Assembly: GCF_014207535.1 (NCBI RefSeq)
Contig: NZ_JACHGK010000011.1
Location: forward strand, 62,001-126,000
Length of the DNA stretch: 64,000 nt
Source of the DNA: Bacillus benzoevorans
GTDB lineage: Bacteria; Bacillota; Bacilli; Bacillales; Cytobacillaceae
Direction of reading: 5' to 3'
Positions within the stretch are counted from its first letter, which is position 1. Each line of letters begins with the position of its first letter. This document shows positions 24,540 to 31,579 of the stretch, one piece after another. Position numbers and translations under genes: made by a program. The notes under the pieces were generated by a model. It was not told where the DNA came from. It ran no database searches and saw only the letters and a program-made list of their open reading frames with translations.

Positions 24540-24854
24540 TTAATTTGCCTCCTTTTCCAATGTATCAATCCTTTTATGTGCACTCTTCGTTGATTCCTCG
24601 TTTCTGGCTAACCGTTCGCCAAACAACACCATTTGGCGCTCATTCGTTTTAATATCAATTCTAATATCATCGACACCCTTACTGATATAACTTAATTGTG
24701 CCTTTAATTCAGCGCTCTCTTTTGCATCTTCTTTTGTGTCGTTTTTTACATCCTTCTCCTTATCGGTTAGGCTTTTTTGCTTATTCAATTGATACCCTTG
24801 ATAAGCAATCACAACCGCCATGACCGATAATAATACCCCTAATTCAATTGTCAT
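24540..24854 (-). CDS. XhlA-like hemolysin / lysis accessory protein
   Basis: A 104-residue protein with an N-terminal membrane helix (ELGVLLSVMAVVIAYQGY) and a long charged coiled coil with the motif DDIRIDIKTNERQMVLFGER and a tail ARNEESTKSAHKRID. This anchor and coiled-coil layout resembles XhlA, which works with holin and amidase in PBSX-type lysis, although in XhlA the helix is C-terminal. Start at 24854 follows GGGGTGGG. First gene of the lysis cassette. Confidence 0.7.
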   Translation of the reverse strand: MTIELGVLLSVMAVVIAYQGYQLNKQKSLTDKEKDVKNDTKEDAKESAELKAQLSYISKGVDDIRIDIKTNERQMVLFGERLARNEESTKSAHKRIDTLEKEAN

Positions 24855-24899
24855 TTTCCCACCCCAATCTGAAGTAATTCTGCCGATTCTAGGATGCAA

Positions 24900-24928
24900 A
24901 AAAGAGAGTCGTTTTCAGGCCCTCTTTT
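24900..24928 (-). terminator. Terminator between tail-end genes and lysis cassette
   Basis: AAAAGAG / CTCTTTT stem, with CTCTTTTTTGC on the minus strand. It lies between the 48-residue gene and the XhlA-like gene. Confidence 0.55.
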
Positions 24929-24929
24929 A

Positions 24930-25076
24930 TTAATTAGACAAATCACTTTTCTCAATCAACATAGAGTTAATTAGATTCTCTTTTTCGATGTTCTCAGATG
25001 TTAGTTTAGCGATTAACTCTGATTGATGTTCAATTAATTTTAATAACTCGAAACATAAACCAGATGTATAGCTCAA
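24930..25076 (-). CDS. Small coiled-coil phage protein
   Basis: A 48-residue protein from a TTG start at 25076, preceded by AAGGAT and placed 15 bases after the XkdX stop. Its composition is helical and charged (LLKLIEHQSELIAKLTSENI), ending EKSDLSN. Short proteins of this kind commonly sit between XkdX and the lysis genes. Function unknown. Confidence 0.5.
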   Translation of the reverse strand: MSYTSGLCFELLKLIEHQSELIAKLTSENIEKENLINSMLIEKSDLSN

Positions 25077-25091
25077 TTTAATCCTTCTTCC

Positions 25092-25229
25092 TTAAATTTG
25101 TGGAGTCGCCAAAATCATATCTTTTTCTTCTTCTGTAATACGACCTTTTTCAACTTGGACAGTTAAATAAGCTTCATCAATTTTACCCATAACATACATG
25201 TTGCAAAGGAATCCATACATATCATTCAT
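25092..25229 (-). CDS. XkdX family phage protein
   Basis: A 45-residue protein MNDMYGFLCNMYVMGKIDEA, continuing with QVEKGRITEEEKDMILAT. The Y-x-M-G-K-I ... V-x-x-G-x-I-T-x-x-E-x-x-x-I pattern is that of XkdX in PBSX-type tail regions. AGGAGATGA lies just upstream. It follows the XkdW-like gene and precedes the lysis cassette, the usual place. Confidence 0.8.
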   Translation of the reverse strand: MNDMYGFLCNMYVMGKIDEAYLTVQVEKGRITEEEKDMILATPQI

Positions 25230-25240
25230 CTCCTAATCTC

Positions 25241-25567
25241 CTATTCCATCATTAGTGTTAACACAACATCTTCTAATAGCGAAACTCGTTCAATCGTCAT
25301 ATCTTGGGCGCGTTGCTCGTTGCGCGGAGAATATTCAATGAATTCTCCGCTTGCAGGCTCTTGTGTAGATTCGTCTTGAACCTCTAATTCTTTTATTTCA
25401 TACCCGACTTCGATGTGATCGTTAAGTTCAGTCGTATTGCCCTGCTGAATGTATTGTGAAACTTGGTCAAATTCAGGGATATCCGAGTAGACGATAGGTT
25501 TGTAACCATCCGATTGAACATCACTTAATACCAATTCCCCATTCTGGATGATTCCGTACTTTGGCAT
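25241..25567 (-). CDS. XkdW-like tail-associated protein
   Basis: A 108-residue acidic protein: MPKYGIIQNGELVLSD, SDGYKPIVYSDIPEFDQVSQ, HIEVGYEIKELEV, and a helical end RAQDMTIERVSLLEDVVLTL. The layout resembles XkdW and related proteins that follow tail fibre genes. Its first 47 bases overlap the 3' end of the reverse transcriptase in another frame, which suggests that the retroelement was fitted tightly between tail genes. Confidence 0.65.
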   Translation of the reverse strand: MPKYGIIQNGELVLSDVQSDGYKPIVYSDIPEFDQVSQYIQQGNTTELNDHIEVGYEIKELEVQDESTQEPASGEFIEYSPRNEQRAQDMTIERVSLLEDVVLTLMME

Positions 25568-26591
25568 AATAGCTTACCACCTTTCTTGCTTTATCTATGG
25601 TTACATATGGTTTAACGTGCTTGTGATAAAAACTATAGCTGTCGCTCCGTTTAATCCATCCCCAATACGAGATGACAGCAGATGCATCGCTTTCGCTCAT
25701 ATATGGTTTCTTAGCGATTTTCTTTACTCTTCTCCTGATTCTGAGGGCATTACTTTTTCTGAGAATGGTTTTGTTCCGGAAGAAACGGAAACCGAGAAAA
25801 TCAATATCTCTTTTATCTATTCTAAACACCTGCCAGTTCCCTTTTAAAGTCAACTTCATTTTGTTGAGAAAATTCTCTAATTCCACACGGACCTTATGAA
25901 GTTTCTTTTTATTCGGACCAAAAAGAACGAGATCGTCTACATAACGGACGTAGTATTTAACTCGCAATTTTTCTTTGATGAAATGATCTAACGGTTCCAG
26001 CACAAAATTAGCAAACCACTGACTTGTATAATAACCGATCGGTAAACCATCTTCTGCATCAATGATTGTATTGATTAACCACTGGCAGTCTTTATCTTTG
26101 ATTTTTCTTTTAAAAGACTTCTTTAATATCTCGTTATTGATGGACGGATAAAACTTTTTAATATCCATCTTTAAACAATATTTTGTGTTCCTTTTGTCCT
26201 TATCTAGCCATTGCCGAACCATCTTTTGACCAAGACTTGTGCCGCGTTTTGGGACGCTTCCGCAGGAATAAGCATACATTCCACGCATCATTATTGGCTC
26301 CAGCTGCAGCATAAGTGACCAATGGACAATTTGGTCTGGATAAAATTTTGGCTTATAGATAGTACGCTCTTTCTTATTTGCACCATCTTGGATTACTTTT
26401 ATATCGGGATTTGACGGAACAAAAGTCTTATTCACAAGCATTTCCTGTATTTTTGAAGCATAATAATCAGCGTTGTCCAATATTTTTTTGACTCTATTTT
26501 GCTTCCTTTTGCCAAGGGAAGCCTTGAACATCGCGTGAATGATATTGTTTTTGTCATAAATCTTCTCGTAGATATATCCGATGCGTTTCAA
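25521..26591 (-). CDS. DGR reverse transcriptase
   Basis: A 356-residue RT. Visible blocks: motif 3 KMDIKKFYPSI with catalytic D143, motif 4 GLPIGYYTSQWFANFVLEPL carrying the Ser-Gln typical of diversity-generating retroelement RTs, motif 5 YVRYVDD with catalytic D219 and D220, and IDFLGFRFF as motif 7. There is no maturase or HNH domain, arguing against a group II intron, and the neighbouring template and variable repeats identify it as a DGR RT. It copies template RNA into cDNA while misincorporating at adenines; the cDNA replaces the variable repeat of the tail-tip gene. No Avd gene is visible next to it. Confidence 0.95.
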   Translation of the reverse strand: MKRIGYIYEKIYDKNNIIHAMFKASLGKRKQNRVKKILDNADYYASKIQEMLVNKTFVPSNPDIKVIQDGANKKERTIYKPKFYPDQIVHWSLMLQLEPIMMRGMYAYSCGSVPKRGTSLGQKMVRQWLDKDKRNTKYCLKMDIKKFYPSINNEILKKSFKRKIKDKDCQWLINTIIDAEDGLPIGYYTSQWFANFVLEPLDHFIKEKLRVKYYVRYVDDLVLFGPNKKKLHKVRVELENFLNKMKLTLKGNWQVFRIDKRDIDFLGFRFFRNKTILRKSNALRIRRRVKKIAKKPYMSESDASAVISYWGWIKRSDSYSFYHKHVKPYVTIDKARKVVSYYAKVRNHPEWGIGIK

Positions 26592-26728
26592 GAGTATCCT
26601 TCTTTCATCTTATTAGCCTCACAGTTTTTCGAGAATGAACCTACTAAACTATGCTCTTTACGGCTGTATTTTTAGCAAGGGCTAAGGATTATAGAGTGCA
26701 AGTATTGCAATGAATCTAATAAGAGTCT
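26592..26728 (-). other. DGR spacer between template repeat and RT gene
   Basis: 137 non-coding bases between the template repeat and the RT start. In the best-studied DGR (phage BPP-1) a spacer of about this length belongs to the template RNA and is needed to prime and guide cDNA synthesis. Nothing else was seen here. Confidence 0.55.
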
Positions 26729-26830
26729 GCCCGCCGATTTTCACGTTAGCATTCGACGAGGAATTGTTGAGATTCCAGTACCAAACGCCATCATTAGCGC
26801 CATTGTTCCAGTTCCCACCAACATGGGCAA
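26729..26830 (-). repeat. DGR template repeat (TR)
   Basis: A 102-base segment matching the 3' end of the tail-tip gene (26930-27031). Across the aligned span 14 bases differ; 13 are adenines in the TR read on the minus strand, one is a thymine. The TR reads in frame as the target but with asparagine codons (AAC/AAT) where the target varies. It lies between target gene and RT. Confidence 0.93.
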
Positions 26831-26879
26831 GCGCGCACTCTATAACCCTATTTCTTTATTATATCAAAATATAAAGACC

Positions 26880-26900
26880 TTGGAGGGGTATCCCCTCCAA
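26880..26900. repeat. DGR-type hairpin downstream of the variable repeat
   Basis: TTGGAGGGG / CCCCTCCAA, a perfect 9-bp stem with a TAT loop, starting about 30 bases beyond the 3' end of the variable repeat. DGR target genes often have such a hairpin or cruciform that promotes retrohoming. It may also help terminate the target mRNA. Confidence 0.7.
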
Positions 26901-26906
26901 ACCTCC

Positions 26907-28277
26907 CTAAGAGGCTTTTTTAAGCAGACGCCCGCCGATAACCACGCTAGCATCCGACGAGGAATAGTGGAGACCCCAGCACCAAACGCCATCCGTAGCG
27001 CCATTGCTCCAGTACCCACCAACATGGGCAATGCGTTGCCCGGTTGCTTGCCAGTAGTAATCTGAGTAATAAGTAGATGCGCCTCCACCTACAGCTGTTG
27101 GAAACTGAGCAAACGGATAGTTCGGATCGAACCCAAGCGCTGTTGGATATCCGTTTGCATTAGCGTTAATATATCCCAATTTTTCATATGGACTAGTAAA
27201 CACATTGCTGGCATATTGCGCTGCATTTTTACAAATCCAAGTTTGAAATTCATTAACGTTAACACCGTCGACAAACTGCCAAACATCACCATACAGCGAT
27301 TCAATTCCGCGGTAAACAAAAGGATATTTTCCGTCTGTATTGCTGACGATACTTCCGGATGATGCCGCAATGTTCCGGCTAAATCCATTTTTCCAACCGG
27401 TGTTATAAACTATATTTCCAACTGCGATGTTCACAGGTGCGCCATCAAACGCAATCGCTTTATTGTTTGTATCATACACGGTGATCCCTGTTATAGTACG
27501 ACCATATGCAATTTGATTTCCGCCTAATGACGTTCCCAAACTGATGGCTTGACCGACTTTGTATTGATCAGCAGTGGCGTTTGCTACTATGATCCTGTTT
27601 GCATTGCTTTCTGCAATTGTTGCGGTATGAGCAGCGTTATATTGACCAGATGTAAAACCAGCCATTACTGCCTGTGAATTTAATGTTGCAAACTCGATGT
27701 GAAATAATGCGTGCAGTATATCTACCGCGTGGATGTCTAGTTGTTGATATCCTTTGCGCCCGTCAACATTATTCGCTCTTGCGTAGTTGCGCATGTCCAC
27801 GATAGTTTTGATGACTAGCGGATATTTATCCGGCTTCGATTCGAGCTTTCCGTCTCCGCTAAGACTCGCTTTATATGAGCCAATGTCTACATATTCCAGT
27901 TCTTTACTGTTGACGAAATCCCAGAAGCACCACGGCAGATAAAATCCGGGATATTTAAATTTCGAAATTTCTTTTGAATAAAATCCTGGACCGCTTTTCT
28001 TGCGGATATAAAATTTAGGAATACGGGTAAACACATTTCCATAATCATCCGTTACCTGGCCAATTTCGCGATAAATCTGTGCTTTATCGAAGTCATTTTG
28101 AACAAATTGTCCGTCTGTCCCGACATTCGCTATTTTGCCGATCGCATCTCCTGTACGGGTTAGAGTAGGAGAGCTTCCTTTGTCCCAATAAATGCCATAA
28201 ATATCACCCTTTCCGGATGAGATGGCTATTTGTTCGTCTGTGTATTTTTTGCTAAGAACATAAGAAACAGCATCCAT
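26907..28277 (-). CDS. DGR variable protein, tail-tip receptor-binding protein with C-type-lectin-like end
   Basis: A 456-residue tail protein. The N-terminal part (YVLSKKYTDEQIAIS, RIPKFYIRKKSG) is of phage fibre type; the C-terminal third (about 325-456) has the YRGIESLYGDVWQFVDG and GGGASTYYSDYY elements of the C-type lectin / formylglycine-generating fold used by DGR target proteins. Variable residues are Y422, S424, T428, C433, G435, H437, Y438, D442, S444 and V446; nine of these are Asn or Lys and one (C433) is Tyr in the template. The protein ends IGGRLLKKAS. It presumably binds the host surface, and the retroelement diversifies its binding face. Confidence 0.92.
   Translation of the reverse strand: MDAVSYVLSKKYTDEQIAISSGKGDIYGIYWDKGSSPTLTRTGDAIGKIANVGTDGQFVQNDFDKAQIYREIGQVTDDYGNVFTRIPKFYIRKKSGPGFYSKEISKFKYPGFYLPWCFWDFVNSKELEYVDIGSYKASLSGDGKLESKPDKYPLVIKTIVDMRNYARANNVDGRKGYQQLDIHAVDILHALFHIEFATLNSQAVMAGFTSGQYNAAHTATIAESNANRIIVANATADQYKVGQAISLGTSLGGNQIAYGRTITGITVYDTNNKAIAFDGAPVNIAVGNIVYNTGWKNGFSRNIAASSGSIVSNTDGKYPFVYRGIESLYGDVWQFVDGVNVNEFQTWICKNAAQYASNVFTSPYEKLGYINANANGYPTALGFDPNYPFAQFPTAVGGGASTYYSDYYWQATGQRIAHVGGYWSNGATDGVWCWGLHYSSSDASVVIGGRLLKKAS
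26930..27031 (-). repeat. DGR variable repeat (VR)
   Basis: The 3' end of the tail-tip gene, matching the template repeat. Its low-coordinate end holds the GC-rich ATCGGCGGGC, shared with the TR, after which the two diverge, as expected for the initiation-of-mutagenic-homing site. The upstream shared end is TTGCCCATGTTGGTGGG. Confidence 0.93.
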
Positions 28278-28490
28278 TTAGATTCCCCTCCAAGTTGACC
28301 CATCCCACATATAAACGTTTGTTGTGTCGATCTCAAAAAATGTCGTTCCGACGATTAATCCCGTTGTCGGCTTGGTATCGGTAGACAGGCCGTACAACTC
28401 CATAGAAAACTTGTCCGCAATATTAACTATGGTCCCGTCCTCTTTAATCATCCTGCCGGTCTTTGCCGCATGTTTATTAATATCCACCAT
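28278..28490 (-). CDS. Small phage tail-region protein
   Basis: A 70-residue protein starting MVDINKHAAKTGRMIKEDGT and ending NVYMWDGSTWRGI, a pattern frequent in short proteins encoded before tail fibre genes. The ATG at 28490 has AAGGAG eight bases upstream; the GTG at 28499 is too close to it. The stop directly abuts the start of the DGR target gene. Confidence 0.6.
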   Translation of the reverse strand: MVDINKHAAKTGRMIKEDGTIVNIADKFSMELYGLSTDTKPTTGLIVGTTFFEIDTTNVYMWDGSTWRGI

Positions 28491-28519
28491 GTGATTCACT
28501 CCTTTTTAATCAAAATAAA

Positions 28520-28537
28520 AACACCTTCACAGGTGTT
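28520..28537 (-). terminator. Terminator inside the tail operon
   Basis: AACACCT / AGGTGTT stem with a four-base loop followed by TTTATTTTG on the minus strand, overlapping the stop codon of the 48-residue gene. It would separate the DGR target and its upstream neighbour from the main tail operon unless read through. Confidence 0.7.
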
Positions 28538-28682
28538 AACGTTTGATTAGGCTTTGTTTCCCTTCAGCGACTAAGATTGCGTCCACATCATCCTGGTAAC
28601 GCTTGTACAAAGAAATGCCAAACACATACTCGTAATCCTGACTTCCGTCCATGATTTTCAGCGCGATATACATAGCCATCAT
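28536..28682 (-). CDS. Small hypothetical phage protein
   Basis: A 48-residue protein MMAMYIALKIMDGSQDYEYV followed by FGISLYKRYQDDVDAIL and a basic end. Its ATG overlaps the stop of the preceding gene (TAATG) and AGGAGGAAT lies upstream. Function unknown; position suggests a tail accessory role. Confidence 0.55.
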   Translation of the reverse strand: MMAMYIALKIMDGSQDYEYVFGISLYKRYQDDVDAILVAEGKQSLIKR

Positions 28683-29080
28683 TACATTCCTCCTGTTAAA
28701 CTTGGGATAATATTAAACATCAAATCTTCTATGACCGCATCTTGTATATCTAATTTTTGTTTTAAGTCGTTGACCTGCTCTGATAATGGAGCTTGAAACA
28801 CTGGTTCTGCTTCTGGAACACCAGGATCAGGATATGAATATTCAAGTGTTTTGGTTTCTGGATTGACCCTGTATCCAGAACACGATGCAAAGTCTTGGGC
28901 GAATTGTCCGTATGCCAGTTCAATTACATCAAAAGTTTCTCGATTCCGTTCGGATAAAACGGTGTATACTGCTATATCTTGGTCAACTGTTGTCGGAACA
29001 ACTGCGCCCTGGCGCTCTCCTGTATCAAGCAGAACATTTCCGGTCGCTAAGTCATAATAAATTTTTCTGCCTACTTCCAC
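28682..29080 (-). CDS. Tail-region protein, probable fibre accessory
   Basis: About 132 residues. I place the start at GTG 29080 (MEVGRKIYYDLATGNVLLDT) because GGGGGTGATA precedes it and the prior gene stops just upstream; GTG 29119 or ATG 29107 are alternatives. The block KIYYDLATGNVLLDTGERQG and the helical region ERNRETFDVIELAYGQFAQD are common in proteins between baseplate and fibre genes of Bacillus siphophages. It ends with a coiled coil (EQVNDLKQKLDIQDAVIEDL). Confidence 0.6.
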   Translation of the reverse strand: MEVGRKIYYDLATGNVLLDTGERQGAVVPTTVDQDIAVYTVLSERNRETFDVIELAYGQFAQDFASCSGYRVNPETKTLEYSYPDPGVPEAEPVFQAPLSEQVNDLKQKLDIQDAVIEDLMFNIIPSLTGGM

Positions 29081-29084
29081 ACTA

Positions 29085-29762
29085 TCACCCCCATACTTCC
29101 CATTCATAATTAATTCCACTCACATCAGCAGGCATAACGAAGCTGGTGTTATCTACATATGGGATGGAGTCTGTTTGGTATTTTTCGCCAGTCGTGTTAT
29201 TCTGCACGGCTACTTTTAACTCAGATGATGTAGCATATCCCAGCAAATAGTTATAATCACCAATGACGTTATCGCCAAACTCTGACCATATAAGGTCGTA
29301 ACCTTGCTGAATTTGCTGAGTTGTCTTTCTGTATCTAATGATTCTCGGTTTAAAGGCCAATCCGTTTACAGATATTTTATAAGCTACACTAGCGTGTGTT
29401 GTGCCACTTCCTGTATAAAAGTTACCACTACCCTTTGCTGAGCTAAAAGCAGTACCGGAAGCGTACAACATTCCGGATTGCTGCTCGCCACTAATAGACT
29501 GAATGCCAGATTCTAATTCGGCAAACGTGGCAATCACACCAGATTTTGAGACTGTTCCGCCTTTGTCGGTAATGGCCGCCTCCAATAAATTTTTCCCATC
29601 ACCGACACCAGCAAAAAGCTCTTCTAATGCACCATCAAGTGTTTCAGATTCAAAATTTCCATTCGTATCTGTTAGTGTTATCATCGTGTCTGGATGCGTT
29701 TGTGGGTGCTCATATGGTTCTCCCCCGCTGCCGCTACTGCTTGACCAACCTATATTATTCAT
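29085..29762 (-). CDS. Tail fibre / baseplate protein
   Basis: A 225-residue protein with a low-complexity Ser/Gly N-terminus (GWSSSSGSGGEPYEHPQTHP), a short fibre-like helical region (ETLDGALEELFAGVGDGKNL) and a beta-rich C-terminal half ending YEWEVWG. These features are typical of phage tail fibre parts. GAGGTGATTTGA precedes the ATG. Exact role unknown. Confidence 0.65.
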   Translation of the reverse strand: MNNIGWSSSSGSGGEPYEHPQTHPDTMITLTDTNGNFESETLDGALEELFAGVGDGKNLLEAAITDKGGTVSKSGVIATFAELESGIQSISGEQQSGMLYASGTAFSSAKGSGNFYTGSGTTHASVAYKISVNGLAFKPRIIRYRKTTQQIQQGYDLIWSEFGDNVIGDYNYLLGYATSSELKVAVQNNTTGEKYQTDSIPYVDNTSFVMPADVSGINYEWEVWG

Positions 29763-29767
29763 TCAAA

Positions 29768-30127
29768 TCACCTCGCTACCAAAGCTCTATATGCTGACGT
29801 TGTAGCTATCGTTATTTCTGAAAATGGCTCAAAATTTCCATTGAATGATTCACCGGCTTTGATTGTAAATGTTAATGTGCCGATTGTGACAACTACATCC
29901 CCGGCGCCATCGTTTTTTAAAGCAAATCCGAAACATTGTTTAGTAAATGTTTTTGTCGCGTTGGCGCTCCCTGACCACGCATCATGGACAATCGAACCAA
30001 GCTGATACATGCTAGCCGCCCCATGCCGGCCGTTATTTGCTTGATAGTCATCAATGTCATCGTTCCAAACTTGCGGCGCTGCTTTCCCTTCGATATCCGT
30101 TTTAATTCGTTTGGTATTGTGAGGCAT
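29768..30127 (-). CDS. Tail-associated structural protein
   Basis: A 119-residue beta-rich protein MPHNTKRIKTDIEGKAAPQV, with a jelly-roll-like second half (FGFALKNDGAGDVVVTIGTL, GESFNGNFEPFSEITI). Such small domains occur in baseplate or fibre complexes. Located between a baseplate spike-like gene and a fibre gene on the same operon. Not assigned further. Confidence 0.55.
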   Translation of the reverse strand: MPHNTKRIKTDIEGKAAPQVWNDDIDDYQANNGRHGAASMYQLGSIVHDAWSGSANATKTFTKQCFGFALKNDGAGDVVVTIGTLTFTIKAGESFNGNFEPFSEITIATTSAYRALVAR

Positions 30128-30140
30128 TTAATCACCGCCT

Positions 30141-30383
30141 TTAAAATTCAAATTCAACATCACCTAAAATGACGCCGCTAAATACCGCGACTCGATCTCC
30201 CGCAACTGGTGTATACCACTTCAGGTAAGGGTACGTTTTCTGTCCGATGGTTTCTTCTCCGTCGAACAACACTCTCGGCTTACCTGATGAATAAACAGGG
30301 TCTATGGTGCCATATTTTAAACCAACCGTAGCCTGTCCTTTGTTTTTCACTTCTTTTGCAAACTCTTTCTCATTCATCAACAT
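30141..30383 (-). CDS. Small baseplate-type protein
   Basis: An 80-residue protein whose C-terminal half (YPYLKWYTPVAGDRVAVFSG, VILGDVEFEF) looks like an OB-type beta barrel, common in baseplate hub and spike parts. AGGTGATTTT precedes the ATG; M3 is an alternative start. It follows the 395-residue tail protein by eight bases. Confidence 0.55.
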   Translation of the reverse strand: MLMNEKEFAKEVKNKGQATVGLKYGTIDPVYSSGKPRVLFDGEETIGQKTYPYLKWYTPVAGDRVAVFSGVILGDVEFEF

Positions 30384-30391
30384 AAAATCAC

Positions 30392-31579
30392 CTAGATTTC
30401 TATGATTCTCTTCACCGTATGTTTCATTTTTCCACCTATATCGAAGGGGGTAGACCAGCTTTGCTCCATAAACTTTCCGTTGCTTAACAATCCATCAAAC
30501 TCAACATTCAAAACGTTTCGGTACCCGTGAAATGGCATAAGTCCCGTTTCAAATATGACTTCTGAGAACACTTGTGATTGTTCAAATGCAATCCGTTCGA
30601 CAAATAAATCTAGACTCATTTGGTCTTGTACGCTTTCAATGATAATCGGGTCAGCTACAATCGTTCTGCCCCTAGAAACTGTTGAAGTAGGAGATAAAGG
30701 ATTGTTATTGGTATACCTTGAAACAAGTGGGTTTCTGTCTGGCAGGCTCCTGATAACGATGAATTTATTTGGAACCTTGTAATAATCAATAATTTCCTCA
30801 TAGCCAGGTGAAACCACGCTTTTTCGGTCTGTCTTATATTCATAGTCATAATTCAACAAAATCGGATTGATATATTCCTTTGCAACACAATTCCCATACT
30901 CATCAGTATACAATTCTGTATAATTTCCTAGTCTTAAAATCTCATTTACGGCTTCCAGTTTCTTCTTACCTATATCAAACTCGATATCATCACCGACGAA
31001 CATCGTTGTAACTTGTATATCGTGCCGCGTAATGCCAGATGACTCCAATATCTCAATAACTGCATCTCGGACCAACAAACCAGAAGGAATAAACCAACGT
31101 TCTTCAAATTTATCCTCTTGAAGAATGACGGTTGCATCATAGGCTTCGACTTCTCTTTCAAAATCATCGTCAACTTCTACCCTGGAAGGTGATGTTAAAA
31201 GAAACTCGCCTAAAGCAAACTCCATCCATCCGTTGACACCAATCATCTGCTTTTCCATATCTGCCGCAAACCTCGATGACAGGAATGCTTGACTGGCTGG
31301 CATCATCTTTCGTTGGTCAATAAAAAAACGGACAAACGGTCTAATCCTGTCCGATAGGTAATTGATATCATCGTCCTCTGTCATCGTGAAAGAGGCTGTT
31401 CGTTTAATTGCCACGCTCGCATCGAAATCCACGCTTCCATCTTTGATGTTTTTCAGGTCCTTTTTGTAAATGCCGTCTTTCGTGACAAGCTCAAATCGGA
31501 AATCAATGACTTGTTTTGCCCCGTGGAGCATATTGACTATTTCGGTATGGGTAAATCCTTCACGCGATAAATCAATCAT
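30392..31579 (-). CDS. Phage tail/baseplate protein (DUF5048-like)
   Basis: A 395-residue tail protein. It opens with a short helical region, then KDGSVDFDASVAIKRTASFT and the central IEILESSGITRHDIQVTTMF, which recall the XkdQ/Gp37-like baseplate hub family. It starts at an ATG overlapping the stop of the 771-residue protein (ATGA), and together they likely form the tail tip. Assignment is by position and general similarity. Confidence 0.6.
   Translation of the reverse strand: MIDLSREGFTHTEIVNMLHGAKQVIDFRFELVTKDGIYKKDLKNIKDGSVDFDASVAIKRTASFTMTEDDDINYLSDRIRPFVRFFIDQRKMMPASQAFLSSRFAADMEKQMIGVNGWMEFALGEFLLTSPSRVEVDDDFEREVEAYDATVILQEDKFEERWFIPSGLLVRDAVIEILESSGITRHDIQVTTMFVGDDIEFDIGKKKLEAVNEILRLGNYTELYTDEYGNCVAKEYINPILLNYDYEYKTDRKSVVSPGYEEIIDYYKVPNKFIVIRSLPDRNPLVSRYTNNNPLSPTSTVSRGRTIVADPIIIESVQDQMSLDLFVERIAFEQSQVFSEVIFETGLMPFHGYRNVLNVEFDGLLSNGKFMEQSWSTPFDIGGKMKHTVKRIIEI

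Noticed and set aside
25521..26591. Retron or group II intron reverse transcriptase
   Set aside because: No maturase or HNH domain and no retron-like msr/msd; an adjacent template and variable repeat with adenine-biased differences identify a DGR.
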